DNA of 64,000 nucleotides from Eutreptiella sp. 'Long Island Sound 2002' (lineage: Eukaryota > Euglenozoa > Euglenophyceae > Eutreptiales > Eutreptiaceae). Below the pieces are notes generated by a model. That model ran no database searches. It saw only the letters and a program-made list of their open reading frames with translations, and was not told the DNA's origin. A program made the translations under genes and the position numbers. Shown piece after piece: positions 14,980-30,400 of this stretch. The stretch's first letter is position 1. The number at the start of each line of letters is the position of its first letter. The DNA lies in assembly GCA_964036045.1 (NCBI GenBank), contig OZ038399.1, positions 20,419,670 to 20,483,669 on the forward strand. Direction: 5' to 3'.

Positions 14980-17900
14980 CAAGGGAGCCTAAACCTCACA
15001 TTTGCACACACGTGCAAATTCGAGCAAATTCTCTGCTACACGTGCGACGTGGTTCGTATGGTACACGAACATCATGATGCACCTTGTTCTGGCCGGAGGG
15101 TTGAGTGGTCGAGATATGGGCAATACCAATTTGAAATTGTCATTATGCGGGCACGCACTGTTCAGTTCAACCTGAAAATAGCGTCATTCGCGTGCAAGGG
15201 AGCCTAAAACCCACATATGCGCACACGGGCAAATTCGAGCAAATTCTCTGCTACAGGTGCGACGTGGTTCGTATGGTACACTAACAGCATGATGCAGCTT
15301 GTTCTGGCCAGAGGGTTGAGTGGTCGAGATATGGGCAATACCAATTTGAAGTGGGCATTGTGCGGGCACGTACTGTTCAGTTCAACCTGGAAATAGCGTC
15401 ATTCGCGTGCAAGGGAGCCTGAACCTCACATTTGCACACACGGGCAAATTCGGGCAAATTCTCTGCTACACGTGCGACGTGGTTCGTATGGTACGCGAAC
15501 AGCATGATGCACCTTGTTCTGGCCAGAGGTTTGAGTGGTCGAGATATGGGCAATACCAATTTGAAATCGGCATTGTGCGGGCACGTACTGTTCGGTTCAA
15601 CCTGAAAATAGTGTCACTCGTGTGCAAGGGAGCCTAAACCTCACATTTGCACACACGGGCAAATTCGGGCAAATTCTCTGCTACACGTGCGATGTGGTTC
15701 GTATGGTACACGAACAGCATGCTGCAGCTTGTTTTGACCAGGGGGTTGAGTGGTCGAGATATGGGCAATACCAATTTGGAATGGTCATTGTGCGGGCACG
15801 CACTGTTCAGTTCAACCTGAAAATAGCGTCCTTCACGTGCAAGGGAGCCTAAACCTCACATTTGCACACACGGGCAAATTCGAGCAAATTCTCTGCTACA
15901 GCTGCGACGTGGTTCGTATGGTACACGAACAGCATGATGCAGCTTGTTCTGGCCAGAGGGTTGAGTGGTCGCGATATGGGCAACACCAAATTGAAATGGG
16001 CATTGTGCGGGCACGTACTGTTCAGTTCAACCTGAAAATAGCGTCAGTCGTGTGCAAGGGAGCCTGAACCTCACATTTGCACACACGGGCAAATTCGGGC
16101 AAATGCTCTGCTACATGTGCGAGGTGGTTCGTATGGTACACGAACATCATGATGCAGCTTGTTTTGACCAGGGGGTTGAGTGGTCGAGATATGGGCAATA
16201 CCAATTTGGAATGGTCATTGTGCGGGCACGCACTGTTCAGTTCAACCTGAAAATAGCAACCTTCACGTGCAAGGGAGCCTAAACCTCACATTTGCACACA
16301 CGGGCAAATTCGGGCAAATTCTCTGCTACACGTGCGACGTGGTTCGTATGGTACACGAACAGCATGATGCAGCTTCTTCTGGCAGGAGGGTTGAGTGGTT
16401 GTGATATGGGCAATACCAATTTGAAATGGGCATTGTGCGGGCACGTACTGTGAAGTTCAACCTGAAAATAGCGTCATTCGCGTGCAAGGGAGCCTAAAGC
16501 CCAGATTTGCGCACACGGGCAAATTCGGGCAAATTCTCTGCTACACGTGCGACGTGGTTCGTATGGTACGCGAACAGCATAATGCACCTTGTTTTGACCA
16601 GGGGGTTGAGTGGTCGAGATATGGGGAATACCAATTTGGAATGGTCATTGTGCGGGCACGCACTGTTCAGTTCAACCTGAAAATAGCGTCCTTCACGTGC
16701 AAGGGAGCCTAAACCTCACATTTGCACACACGGGCAAATTCGAGCAAATTCTCTGCTACAGCTGCGACGTGGTTCGTATGGTACACGAACAGCATGATGC
16801 AGCTTGTTCTGGCCAGAGGGTTGAGTGGTCGCGATATGGGCAACAGCAAATTGAAATGGGCATTGTGCGGGCACGTACTGTTCAGTTCAACCTGAAAATA
16901 GCGTCAGTCGTGTGCAAGGGAGCCTGAACCTCACATTTGCACACACGGGCAAATTCGGGCAAATTCTCTGCTACATGTGCGAGGTGGTTCGTATGGTACA
17001 CGAACAGCATGATGCACCTTGTTTTGACCAGGGGGTTGAGTGGTCGAGATATGGGGAATACCAATTTGGAATGGTCATTGTGCGGGCACGCACTGTTCAG
17101 TTCAACCTGAAAATAGCGTCCTTCACGTGCAAGGGAGCCCAAACCTCACATTTGCACACACGGGCAAATTCGGGCAAATTCTCTGCTACACGTGCGACGT
17201 GGTTCGTATGGTACACGAACAGCATGATGCAGCTTCTTCTGGCAGGAGGGTTGAGCGGTTGTGATATGGGCAATACCAATTTGAAATGGGCATTGTGCGG
17301 GCACGTACTGTGAAGTTCAACCTGAAAATAGCGTCATTCGCGTGCAAGGGAGCCTAAAGCCCAGATTTGCGCACACGGGCAAATTCGGGCAAATTCTCTG
17401 CTACACGTGCGATGTGGTTCGTATGGTACACGAACAGCATGATGCAGCTTGTTCTGGCCGGAGGGTTGAGTGGTTGGGATATGGGCAATACCAATTTGAA
17501 ATGGGCATTGTGCGGGCACGTACTGTGAAGTTCAACCTGAAAATAGCGTCCTTCGCGTGCAAGGGAGCCTAAACCTCACATTTGCACACACGGGCAAATT
17601 CGAGCAAATTCTCTGCTACACGTGCGACGTGGTTCGTATGGTACGCGAACAGCATGATGCACCTTGTTCTGGCCGGAGGGTTGAGTGGTTGTGATATGGG
17701 CAATACAAATTTGAAACGGGCATTGTGCGGGCACGTACTGTGAAGTTCAACCTGGAAATAGCGTCACTCGTGTGCAAGGGAGCCTAAACCTCACATTTGC
17801 ACACACGTGCAAATTCGGGCAAATTCTCTGCTACACGTGCGACGTGGTTCGTATGGTACACGAACATCATGATGCACCTTGTTTTGGCCAGAGGGTTGAG

Positions 17901-18450
17901 TGGTCGAGATATGGGCAATACCAATTTGAAATTGTCATTATGCGGGCACGCACTGTTCAGTTCAACCTGAAAATAGCGTCATTCGCGTGCAAGGGAGCCT
18001 AAAACCCACATATGCGCACACGGGCAAATTCGAGCAAATTCTCTGCTACAGGTGCGACGTGGTTCGTATGGTACACTAACAGCATGATGCAGCTTGTTCT
18101 GGCCAGAGGGTTGAGTGGTCGAGATATGGGCAATACCAATTTGAAGTGGGCATTGTGCGGGCACGTACTGTTCGGTTCAACCTGGAAATAGCGTCATTCG
18201 CGTGCAAGGGAGCCTGAACCTCACATTTGCACACACGGGCAAATTCGGGCAAATTCTCTGCTACACGTGCGACGTGGTTCGTATGGTACGCGAACAGCAT
18301 GATGCACCTTGTTCTGGCCAGAGGTTTGAGTGGTCGAGATATGGGCAATACCAATTTGAAATCGGCATTGTGCGGGCACGTACTGTTCGGTTCAACCTGA
18401 AAATAGTGTCACTCGTGTGCAAGGGAGCCTAAACCTCACATTTGCACACA
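14980..18450. repeat. Dispersed 13-monomer-offset block duplication
   Basis: Monomers at about 14980-15640 match those at about 17775-18435 with an offset of 2795 bp (13 monomers). They share rare markers: CACACGTGCAAATTC, GTCATTATGCGGGC, AAAACCCACATATGCGC, and the AGAGGTTTGAG variant. Other variants lie between the copies, so this is an interspersed block copy and not a clean tandem higher-order unit. Confidence 0.7.
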
Positions 18451-20159
18451 CGGGCTAATTCGGGCAAATTCTCTGCTACACGTGCGATGTGGTTCGTATG
18501 GTACACGAACAGCATGATGCACCTTGTTTTGACCAGGGGGTTGAGTGGTCGAGATATGGGCAATACCAATTTGGAATGGTCATTGTGCGGGCACGCACTG
18601 TTCAGTTTAACCTGAAAATAGCGTCCTTCACGTGCAAGGGAGCCTAAACCTCACATTTGCACACACGGGCAAATTCGGGCAAATTCTCTGCTACACGTGC
18701 GACGTGGTTCGTATGGTACACTAACAGCATGATGCAGCTTGTTGTGCCCAGAGGGTTGAGTGGTTGAGAAATGGGCAATACCAAATTGAAAAGGCCATTG
18801 TGCGGGCACGTACTGTTCAGTTCAACCTGAAAATAGCGTCATTCGCGTGCAAGGGAGCCTAAAACCCACATATGCGCACACGGGCAAATTCGAGCAAATT
18901 CTCTGCTACAGGTGCGACGTGGTTCCTATGGTACACGAACATCATGATGCAGCTTTGTCTGGCCTGAGGGTTGAGTGGTCGAGATATGGGCAACACCAAT
19001 TTGAAACGGGCATTGTGAGGACACGTACTGCGAAGTTCAACCTGAAAATAGCGTCACTCGTGTGCAAGGGAGCCTAAAGCCCAGATTTGCGCACACGGGC
19101 AAACTCGGGCAAATTCTCTGCTACACGTGCGTCGTGGTTCGTATGGTACATGAACAGCATGATGCAGCTTGTTCTGGCCGGAGGGTTGAGTGGTCGAGAT
19201 ATGGGCAATACCAATTTGAAACGGGCATTGTGCGGACACGTACTGTTCAGTTCAACCTGAAAATAGTGTCACTCGTGTGCAAGGGAGCCTGAACCTCACA
19301 TTTGCACACACGGGCAAATTCGGGCAAATTCTCTGCTACATGTGCGAGGTGGTTCGTATGGTACATGAACATCATGATGCACCTTGTTTTGACCAGGGGG
19401 TTGAGTGGTCGAGATATGGGCAATACCAAATTGAAGAGGGTATTGTGCGGGCACGTACTGCGAAGTTCAACCTGAAAATAGCGTCATTCGCGTGCAAGGG
19501 AGCCTAAAGCCCAGATTTGCGCACACGGGCAAATTCGGGCAAATTCTCTGCTACACGTGCGATGTGGTTCGTATGGTACACGAACATCATGATGCACCTT
19601 GTTTTGACCAGGGGGTTGAGTGGTCGAGATATGGGCAATACCAATTTGGAATGGTCATTGTGCGGGCACGCACTGTTCAGATCAACCTGAAAATAGCGTC
19701 CTTCACGTGCAAGGGAGCCTAAACCTCACATTTGCACACACGGGCAAATTCGGGCAAATTCTCTGCTACACGTGCGACGTGGTTCGTATGGTACACTAAC
19801 AGCATGATGCAGCTTGTTGTGCCCAGAGGGTTGAGTGGTTGAGAAATGGGCAATACCAAATTGAAAAGGCCATTGTGCGGGCACGTACTGTTCAGTTCAA
19901 CCTGAAAATAGCGTCATTCGCGTGCAAGGGAGCCTAAAGCCCAGATTTGCGCACACGGGCAAATTCGGGCAAATTCTCTGCTACACGTACGATGTGGTTC
20001 GTATGGTACACGAACATCATGATGCACCTTGTTTTGACCAGGGGGTTGAGTGGTCGAGGAATGGGCAATACCAATTTGGAATGGTCATTGTGCGGGCACG
20101 CACTGTTCAGTTCAACCTGAAAATAGCGTCCTTCACGTGCAAGGGAGCCTAAACCTCAC

Positions 20160-22360
20160 ATTTGCACACACGGGCAAATTCGGGCAAATTCTCTGCTACA
20201 CGTGCGACGTGGTTCGTATGGTACACTAACAGCATGATGCAGCTTGTTCTGGCCAGAGGGTTGAGTGTTCGAGATATGGGCAATACCAATTTGAAATGGG
20301 CATTGTGCGGGCACGTACTGTGAAGTTCAACCTGAAAATAGCGTCCTTCACGTGCAAGGGAGCCTAAACCTCACATTTGCACACACGGGCAAATTCGGGC
20401 AAATTCTCTGCTACACGTGCGACGTGGTTCATATGGTACACGAATAGCATGATGCAGCTTGTTCTGGCCAGAGGGTTGAGTGGTTGTGATATGGGCAATA
20501 CCAATTTGAAATGGGCATTGTGCGGGCACGTACTGTGAAGTTCAACCTGAAAATAGCGTCACTCGTGTGCAAGGGAGCCTAAACCTCACATTTGCATACA
20601 CGGGGAAATTCGGGCAAATTCTCTGCTACACGTGCGACGTGGTTCGTATGGTACACGAACAGCATGATGCAGCTTGTTCTGGCCGGAGGGTTGAGTGGTT
20701 GTGATATGGGCAATACCAATTTGAAATCGGCATTGTGCGGGCACGTACTGTTCAGTTCAACCTGAAAATAGCGTCCTTCACGTGCAAGGGAGCCTAAACC
20801 TCACATTTGCACACACGGGCAAATTCGGGCAAATTCTCTGCTACACGTGCGACGTGGTTCGTATGGTACACGAACAGCATGATGCACCTTGTTGTGGCCG
20901 GAGGGTTGAGTGGTTGTGATATGGGCAATACCAATTTGAAATCGGCATTGTGCGGGCACGTACTGTGAAGTTCAACCTGAAAATAGCGTCATTCGCGTGC
21001 AAGGGAGCCTAAACCTCACATTTGCACACACGGGCAAATTCGGGCAAATTCTCTGCTACACGTGCGATGTGGTTCGTATGGTACACGAACAACATGCTGC
21101 AGCTTGTTCTGGCCAGAGGGTTGAGTGGTCGAGATATGGGCAATACCAATTTGAAATCGGCATTGTGCGGGCACGTACTGTTCGGTTCAACCTGGAAATA
21201 AGGTTATTCGCGTGCAAGGGAGCCTGAACCTCACATTTGCACACACGGGCAAATTCGGGCAAATTCTCTGCTACACGTGCGACGTGGTTCGTATGGTACA
21301 CTAACAGCATGATGCAGCTTGTTCTGGCCAGAGGGTTGAGTGTTCGAGATATGGGCAATACCAATTTGAAATGGGCATTGTGCGGGCACGTACTGTGAAG
21401 TTCAACCTGAAAATAGCGTCCTTCACGTGCAAGGGAGCCTAAACCTCACATTTGCACACACGGGCAAATTCGGGCAAATTCTCTGCTACACGTGCGACGT
21501 GGTTCATATGGTACACGAATAGCATGATGCAGCTTGTTCTGGCCAGAGGGTTGAGTGGTTGTGATATGGGCAATACCAATTTGAAATGGGCATTGTGCGG
21601 GCACGTACTGTGAAGTTCAACCTGAAAATAGCGTCACTCGTGTGCAAGGGAGCCTAAACCTCACATTTGCATACACGGGGAAATTCGGGCAAATTCTCTG
21701 CTACACGTGCGACGTGGTTCGTATGGTACACGAACAGCATGATGCAGCTTGTTCTGGCCGGAGGGTTGAGTGGTTGTGATATGGGCAATACCAATTTGAA
21801 ATCGGCATTGTGCGGGCACGTACTGTTCAGTTCAACCTGAAAATAGCGTCCTTCACGTGCAAGGGAGCCTAAACCTCACATTTGCACACACGGGCAAATT
21901 CGGGCAAATTCTCTGCTACACGTGCGACGTGGTTCGTATGGTACACGAACAGCATGATGCACCTTGTTGTGGCCGGAGGGTTGAGTGGTTGTGATATGGG
22001 CAATACCAATTTGAAATCGGCATTGTGCGGGCACGTACTGTGAAGTTCAACCTGAAAATAGCGTCATTCGCGTGCAAGGGAGCCTAAACCTCACATTTGC
22101 ACACACGGGCAAATTCGGGCAAATTCTCTGCTACACGTGCGATGTGGTTCGTATGGTACACGAACAACATGCTGCAGCTTGTTCTGGCCAGAGGGTTGAG
22201 TGGTCGAGATATGGGCAATACCAATTTGAAATCGGCATTGTGCGGGCACGTACTGTTCGGTTCAACCTGGAAATAAGGTTATTCGCGTGCAAGGGAGCCT
22301 GAACCTCACATTTGCACACACGGGCAAATTCGGGCAAATTCTCTGCTACACGTGCGACGT
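20160..22360. repeat. 5-monomer higher-order duplication (1075-bp unit, two copies)
   Basis: The monomer order repeats with an offset of exactly 1075 bp (5 x 215). Rare shared markers include GAGTGTTCGAGATATGG (near 20263 and 21338), the CGAATAGCATG variant, GCATACACGGGGAAATTC, and TTGTGGCCGGAGGG. The copies look nearly identical by eye. Confidence 0.85.
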
Positions 22361-24289
22361 GGTTCGTATGGTACACGAATAGCATGATGCAGCTTGTTGT
22401 GGCCAGAGGGTTGAGTGGTTGAGATATGGGCAATACCAAATTGAAACGGCCATTGTGCGGGCACGTACTGTTCAGTTCAACCTGAAAATAGCGTCATTCG
22501 CGTGCAAGGGAGCCTAAAGCCCAGATTTGCGCACACGGGCAAATTCGGGCAAATTCTCTGCTACACGTGCGATGTGGTTCGTATGGTACACGAACAACAT
22601 GCTGCAGCTTGTTCTGGCCAGAGGGTTGAGTGGTCGAGATATGGGCAATACCCATTTGAAATCGGCATTGTGCGGGCACGTACTGTTCGGTTCAACCTGG
22701 AAATAAGGTTATTCGCGTGCAAGGGAGCCCGAACCTCACATTTGCACACACGGGCAAATTCGGGCAAATTATCTGCTACACGTGCGACGTGGTTCGTATG
22801 GTACACGAACATCATGATGCACCTTGTTTTGACCAGGGGGTTGAGTGGTCGAGATATGGGCAATACGGATTTGGAATGGTCATTGTGCGGGCACGCACTG
22901 TTCAGTTCAACCTGAAAATAGCGTCCTTCACGTGCAAGGGAGCCTAAACCTCACACTTGCACACACGGGCAAATTCGGGCAAATTCTCTGCTACACGTGC
23001 GGGGTGGTTCGTATGGTACACGAACATCATGATGCACTTTGTTTTGGCCAGAGGGTTGAGTGGTCGAGATATGGGCAATACCAATTTGAAATGGTCATTG
23101 TGCGGGCACGCACTGTTCAGTTCAACCTGAAAATGGTGTCCTTCGCGTGCAAGGGAGCCTAAACCCCACATTTGCACACACGGGCAAATGCGGGCAAATT
23201 CTCTGCTACACGTGCGACGTGGTTCGTATGGTGCACGAACAGCATGATGCAGCTTGTTCTGGCCAGAGGGTTGAGTGGTCGCGATATGGGCAACACCAAT
23301 TTGAAATGGGCATTGTGCGGGCACGTACTGTTCAGTTCAACCTGAAAATAGCGTCCTTCGCGTGCAAGGGAGCCTAAACCTCACATTTGCACACACGGGC
23401 AAATTCGGGCAAATTCTCTGCTACACGTGCGACGTGGTTCGTATGCTACACGAACAGCATGATGCAGCTTGTTCTGGCCAGAGGGTTGAGTGGTTGTGAT
23501 ATGGGCAATACCAATTTGAAATGGGCATTGTGCGGGCACGTACTGTGAAGTTCAACCTGAAAATAGCGTCACTCGTGTGCAAGGGAGCCTAAACCTCACA
23601 TTTGCATACACGGGCAAATTCGGGCAAATTCTCTGCTACACGTGCGACGTGGTTCGTATGGTACACGAACAGCATGATGCAGCTTGTTCTGGCCGGAGGG
23701 TTGAGTGGTTGTGATATGGGCAATACCAATTTGAAATCGGCATTGTGCGGGCACGTACTGTTCAGTTCAACCTGAAAATAGCGTCCTTCACGTGCAAGGG
23801 AGCCTAAACCTCACATTTGCACACACGGGCCAATTCGGGCAAATTCTCTGCTACACGTGCGAGGTGGTTCGTATGGTACACGAACAGCATGATGCAGCTT
23901 GTTCTGGCCGGAGGGTTGAGTGGTCGAGATATGGGCAACACCAATTTGAAATGGGCATTGTGCGGGCACGTACTGTGAAGTTCAACCTGAAAATAGCGTC
24001 ATTCGCGTGCAAGGGAGCCTAAAGCCCAGATTTGCGCACACGGGCAAATTCGGGCAAATTCTCTGCTACACGTGCGATGTGGTTCGTATGGTACACGAAC
24101 AACATGCTGCAGCTTGTTCTGGCCAGAGGGTTACGTGGTCGAGATATGGGCAATACCAATTTGAAATCGGCATTGTGCGGGCACGTACTGTTCGGTTCAA
24201 CCTGGAAATAAGGTTATTCGCGTGCAAGGGAGCCTGAACCTCACATTTACACACACGGGCAAATTCGGGCAAATTCTCTGCTACACGTG

Positions 24290-27200
24290 CGACGTGGTTC
24301 GTATGGTACACGAATAGCATGATGCAGCTTGTTGTGGCCAGAGGGTTGAGTGGTTGAGATATGGGCAATACCAAATTGAAACGGCCATTGTGCGGGCACG
24401 TACTGTTCAGTTCAACCTGAAAATAGCGTCATTCGCGTGCAAGGGAGCCTAAAGCCCAGATTTGCGCACACGGGCAAATTCGGGCAAATTCTCTGCTACA
24501 CGTGCGATGTGGTTCGTATGGTACACGAACAACATGCTGCAGCTTGTTCTGGCCATAGGGTTAAGTGGTCGAGATATGGGCAATACCAATTTGAAATCGG
24601 CATTGTGCGGGCACGTACTGTGAAGTTCAACCTGTAAATAAGGTTATTCGCGTGCAAGGGAGCCTGAACCTCACATTTGCACACACGGGCAAATTCGGGC
24701 AAATTCTCTGCTACACATGCGACGTGGTTCGTATGGTACACGAATAGCATGATGCAGCTTGTTGTGGCCAGAGGGTTGAGTGGTTGAGATATGGGCAATA
24801 CCAAATTGAAACGGCCATTGTGCGGGCACGTACTGTTCAGTTCAACCTGAAAATAGCGTCATTCGCGTGCAAGGGAGCCTAAAGCCCAGATTTGCGCACA
24901 CGGGCAAATTCGGGCAAATTCTCTGCTACACGTGCGATGTGGTTCGTATGGTACACGAACATCATGATGCACCTTGTTTTGACCAGGGGGTTGAGTGGTC
25001 GAGATATGGGCAATACCAATTTGGAATGGTCATTGTGCGGGCACGCACTGTTCAGTTCAACCTGAAAATAGCGTCCTTCATGTGCAAGGGAGCCTAAACC
25101 TCACATTTGCACACACGGGCAAATTCGGGCAAATTCTCTGCTACACGTGCGACGTGGTTCGTATGGTACACGAACATCATGATGCACCTTGTTTTGACCA
25201 GGGGGTTGAGTGGTCGAGATATGGGCAATACCAATTTGGAATGGTCATTGTGCGGGCACGCACTGTTCAGTTCAACCTGAAAATAGCGTCCTTCACGTGC
25301 AAGGGAGCCTAAACCTCACATTTGCACACACGGGCAAATTCGGGCAAATTCTCTGCTACACGTGCGACGTGGTTCATATGGTACACGAATAGCATGATGC
25401 AGCTTGTTGTGGCCAGAGGGTTGAGTGGTTGAGATATGGGCAATACCAAATTGAAACGGTTATTGTGCGGGCACGTACTGCGAAGTTCAACCTGAAAATA
25501 GTGTCCTTCGCGTGCAAGGGAGCCTAAACCCCACATTTGCACACACGGGCAAATTCGGGCAAATTCTCTGCTACACGTGCGACGTGGTTCGTATGGTACA
25601 CGAACAGCATGATGCAGCTTGTTCTGGCCAGAGGGTTGTGTGCTTGTGCTTGTGATATGGGCAATACCAATTTGAAATGGGCATTGTGCGGGCACGTACT
25701 GTGAAGTTCAACCTGAAAATAGCGTCACTCGTGTGCAAGGGAGCCTAAACCTCACATTTGCACACACGGGCGAATTCGGGCAAATTCTCTGCTACACGTG
25801 CGATGTGGTTCGTATGGTACACGAACAGCATGATGCAGCTTGTTCTGGCCGGAGGGTTGAGTGGTTGTGATATGGGCAATACCAATTTGAAATGGGCATT
25901 GTGCGGGCACGTACTGTGAAGTTCAACCTGAAAATAGTGTCCTTCACGTGCAAGGGAGCCTAAACCTCACATTTGCACACACGGGCAAATTCGGGCAAAT
26001 TCTCTGCTACACGTGCGACGTGGTTCGTATGGTACACGAACAGCATGATGCAGCTTGTTCTGGCCGGAGGGTTGAGTGGTTGTGATATGGGCAGTACCAA
26101 TTTGAAATGGGCATTGTGCGGGCACGTACTGTGAAGTTCAACCTGAAAATAGCGTCATTCGCGTGCAAGGGAGCCTAAAGCCCAGATTTGCGCACACGAA
26201 CAAATTCGGGCAAATTCTCTGCTACACGTGCGACGTGGTTTGTATGGTACACGAATAGCATGATGCAGCTTGTTGTGGCCAGAGGGTTGAGTGGTTGAGA
26301 TATGGGCAATACCAAATTGAAACGGCCATTGTGCGGGCACGTACTGTTCAGTTCAACCTGAAAATAGCGTCATTCGCGTGCAAGGGAGCCTAAAGCCCAG
26401 ATTTGCGCACACGGGCAAATTCGGGCAAATTCTCTGCTACACGTGCGATGTGGTTCGTATGGTACACGAACAACATGCTGCAGCTTGTTCTGGCCAGAGG
26501 GTTAAGTGGTCGAGATATGGGCAACACCAATTTGAAATCGGCATTGTGCGGGCACGTACTGTGAAGTTCAACCTGGAAATAAGGTTATTCGCGTGCAAGG
26601 GAGCCTGAACCTCACATTTGCACACACGGGCAAATTCGGGCAAATTCTCTGCTACACGTGCGACGTGGTTCGTATGGTACACGAATAGCATGATGCAGCT
26701 TGTTGTGGCCAGAGGGTTGAGTGGTTGAGATATGGGCAATACCAAATTGAAACGGCCATTGTGCGGGCACGTACTGTTCAGTTCAACCTGAAAATAGCGT
26801 CATTCGCGTGCAAGGGAGCCTAAAGCCCAGATTTGCGCACACGGGCAAATTCGGGCAAATTCTCTGCTACACGTGCGATGTGGTTCGTATGGTACACGAA
26901 CATCATGATGCACCTTGTTTTGACCAGGGGGTTGAGTGGTCGAGATATGGGCAATACCAATTTGGAATGGTCATTGTGCGGGCACGCACTGTTCAGTTCA
27001 ACCTGAAAATAGCGTCCTTCATGTGCAAGGGAGCCTAAACCTCACATTTGCACACACGGGCGAATTCGGGCAAATTCTCTGCTACACGTGCGACGTGGTT
27101 CGTCTGGTACACGAACATCATGATGCACCTTGTTTTGACCAGGGGGTTGAGTGGTCGAGATATGGGCAATACCAATTTGGAATGGTCATTGTGCGGGCAC

Positions 27201-27440
27201 GCACTGTTCAGCTCAACCTGAAAATAGCGTCCTTCACGTGCAAGGGAGCCTAAACCTCACATTTGCACACACGGGCAAATTCGGGCAAATCCTCTGCTAC
27301 AAGGGCGACGTGGTTCATATGGTACACGAATAGCATGATGCAGCTTGTTGTGGCCAGGGGGTTGAGTGGTTGAGATATGGGCAATACCAAATTGAAGCGG
27401 GTATTGTGCGGGCACGTACTGCGAAGTTCAACCTGAAAAT
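24290..27440. repeat. Repeated 5-6 monomer block, offset 1941 bp
   Basis: About 24290-25500 matches about 26231-27440 with an offset of 1941 bp, that is nine monomers plus the 6-bp insertion that lies between the copies near 25636. Shared variants are TTGTGGCC with AAATTGAAACGGCC, the AACAACATGCTGC type, and the unusual CCTTCATGTGCAAGG. The intervening three to four monomers differ from the block. Confidence 0.7.
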
Positions 27441-30400
27441 AGCGTCATTCGCGTGCAAGGGAGCCTAAAGCCCAGATTTGCGCACACGGGCAAATTCGGT
27501 CAAATTCTCTGCTACACGTGCGATGTGGTTCGTATGGTACACGAACATCATGATGCACCTTGTTTTGACCAGGGGGTTGAGTGGTCGAGATATGGGCAAT
27601 ACCAATTTGGAATGGTCATTGTGCGGGCACGCACTGTTCAGTTCAACCTGAAAATAGCGTCCTTCATGTGCAAGGGAGCCTAAACCTCACATTTGCACAC
27701 ACGGGCAAAGTCGGGCAAATTCTCTGCTACACGTGCGACGTGGTTCGTATGGTACACGAACAGCATGATGCAGCTTGTTCTGGCCGGAGGGTTGAGTGGT
27801 TGTGATATGGGCAACACCAATTTGAAATGGGCATTGTGCGGGCACGTACTGTTCAGTTCAACCTGAAAATAGCGTCCTTCGCGTGCAAGGGAGCCTAAAC
27901 CTCACATTTGTACACACGGGCAAATTCGAGCGAATTCTCTGCTACACGTGCGACGTGGTTCATATGGTACACGAACATCATGATGCACCTTGTTTTGGCC
28001 AGAGGGTTGAGTGGTCGAGATATGGGCAATACCAATTTGAAATGGTCATTGTGCGGGCACGCACTGTTCAGTTCAACCTGAAAATAGCGTCCTTCGCGTG
28101 CAAGGGAGCTTAAACCTCACATTTGCACACACGGGCAAATTCAGGCAAATTCTCTGCTACACGTGCGACGTGGTTCGTATGGTACACGAACAGCATGATG
28201 CAGCTTGTTCTGACCAGAGGGTTGAGTGGTCGCGATATGGGCAACACCAATTTGAAATGGGCATTGTGCGGGCACGTACTGTTCAGTTCAACCTGAAAAT
28301 AGCGTCACTCGTGTGCAAGGGAGCCTGAACCTCACATTTGCACACACGGGCAAATTCGGGCAAATTCTCTGCTACACGTGCGACGTGGTTCGTATGGTAC
28401 ACGAACAGCATGATGCAGCTTGTTCTGGCCGGAGGGTTGAGTGGTTGAGATATGGGCAACACCAATTTGGAATGGTCATTGTGCGGGCACGCACTGTTCA
28501 GTTCAACCTGAAAATAGCGTCATTCGCGTGCAAGGGAGCTTAAAGCCCAGATTTGCGCACACGGGCAAATTCGGGCAAATTCTCTGCTACACGTGCGATG
28601 TGGTTCATATGGTACACGAACAACATGCTGCAGCTTGTTCTGGCCAGGGGGTTAAGTGGTTGAGATATGGGCAACACCAATTTGAAATGGGCATTGTGCG
28701 GGCACGTACTATTCAGTTCAACCTGAAAATAGCGTCACTCGTGTGCAAGGGAGCCTGAACCTCACATTTGCACACACGGGCAAATTCGGGCAAATTCTCT
28801 GCTACACGTGCGACATGGTTCGTATGGTATACGAACATCATGATGCACCTTGTTTTGGCCAGAGGGTTGAGTGGTCGAGATATGGGCAATACCAATTTGA
28901 AATCAGCATTGTGCGGGCACGTACTGTGAAGTTCAACCTGAAAATAGCGTCATTCGCGTGCAAGGGAGCCTAAAGCCGAGATTTGCGCACACGGGCAAAT
29001 TCGGGCAAATTCTCTGCTACACGTGCGATGTGGTTCGTATGGTACACGAACAACATGCTGCAGCTTGTTCTGGCCAGAGGGTTAAGTGGTCGAGATATGG
29101 GCAATAGCAATTTGGAATGTTCATTGTGCGGGCACGCACTGTTCAGTTCAACCTGAAAATAGCGTCCTTCACGTGCAAGGGAGCCTAAACCTCACATTTG
29201 CACACACGGGCAAAGTCGGGCAAATTCTCTGCTACACGTGCGACGTGGTTCGTATGGTACACGAACATCATGATGCACCTTGTTTTGGCCAGAGGGTTGA
29301 GTGGTCGAGATATGGGCAATACCAATTTGAAATGGTCATTGTGCGGGCACGCACTGTTCAGTTCAACCTGAAAATAGCGTCCTTCGCGTGCAAGGGAGCT
29401 TAAACCTCACATTTGCACACAGGGGCAAATTCAGGCAAATTCTCTGCTACACGTGCGACGTGGTTCGTATGGTACACGAACAGCATGATGCAGCTTGTTC
29501 TGGCCAGAGGGTTGAGTGGTCGCGATATGGGCAACACCAATTTGAAATGGGCATTGTGCGGGCACGTACTGTTCAGTTCAACCTGAAAATAGCGTCACTC
29601 GTGTGCAAGGGAGCCTGAACCTCACATTTGCACACACGGGCAAATTCGGGCAAATTCTCTGCTACACGTGCGACGTGGTTCGTATGGTACACGAACAGCA
29701 TGATGCAGCTTGTTGTGGCCAGAGGGTTGAGTGGTTGAGATATGGGCAACACCAATTTGGAATGGTCATTGTGCGGGCACGCACTGTTCAGTTCAACCTG
29801 AAAATAGCGTCACTCGCGTGCAAGGGAGCCTAAGGCCCACGTTTGCGCACACGGGCAAATTCGGGCAAATTCTCTGCTACACGTGCGACGTGGTTCGTAT
29901 GGTACACTAACAGCATGATGCAGCTTGTTCTGGCCAGAGGGTTGAGTGGTCGCGATATCGGCAACACCAATTTGAAATGGGCATTGTGCGGGCACGCACT
30001 GTTCAGTTCAACCTGAAAATAGCATCATTCGCGTTCAAGGGAGCCTAAAAACCCACATATGCGCACATGGGCAAATTCGAGCAAATTCTCTGCTACAGGT
30101 GCGATGTGGTTCGTATGGTACACGAACAACATGCTGCAGCTTGTTCTGGCCAGAGGGTTGAGTGGTCGAGATATGGGCAATACCAATTTGAAATCGGCAT
30201 TGTGCGGGCACGTACTGTTCGGTTCAACCTGGAAATAAGGTTATTCGCGTGCAAGGGAGCCTAAACCTCACATTTGCACACACGGGCAAATTCGGGCAAA
30301 TTCTCTGCTACACGTGCGACGTGGTTCATATGGTACACGAACAGCATGATGCAGCTTGTTCTGGCCAGAGGGTTGAGTGGTTGTGATATGGGCAATACCA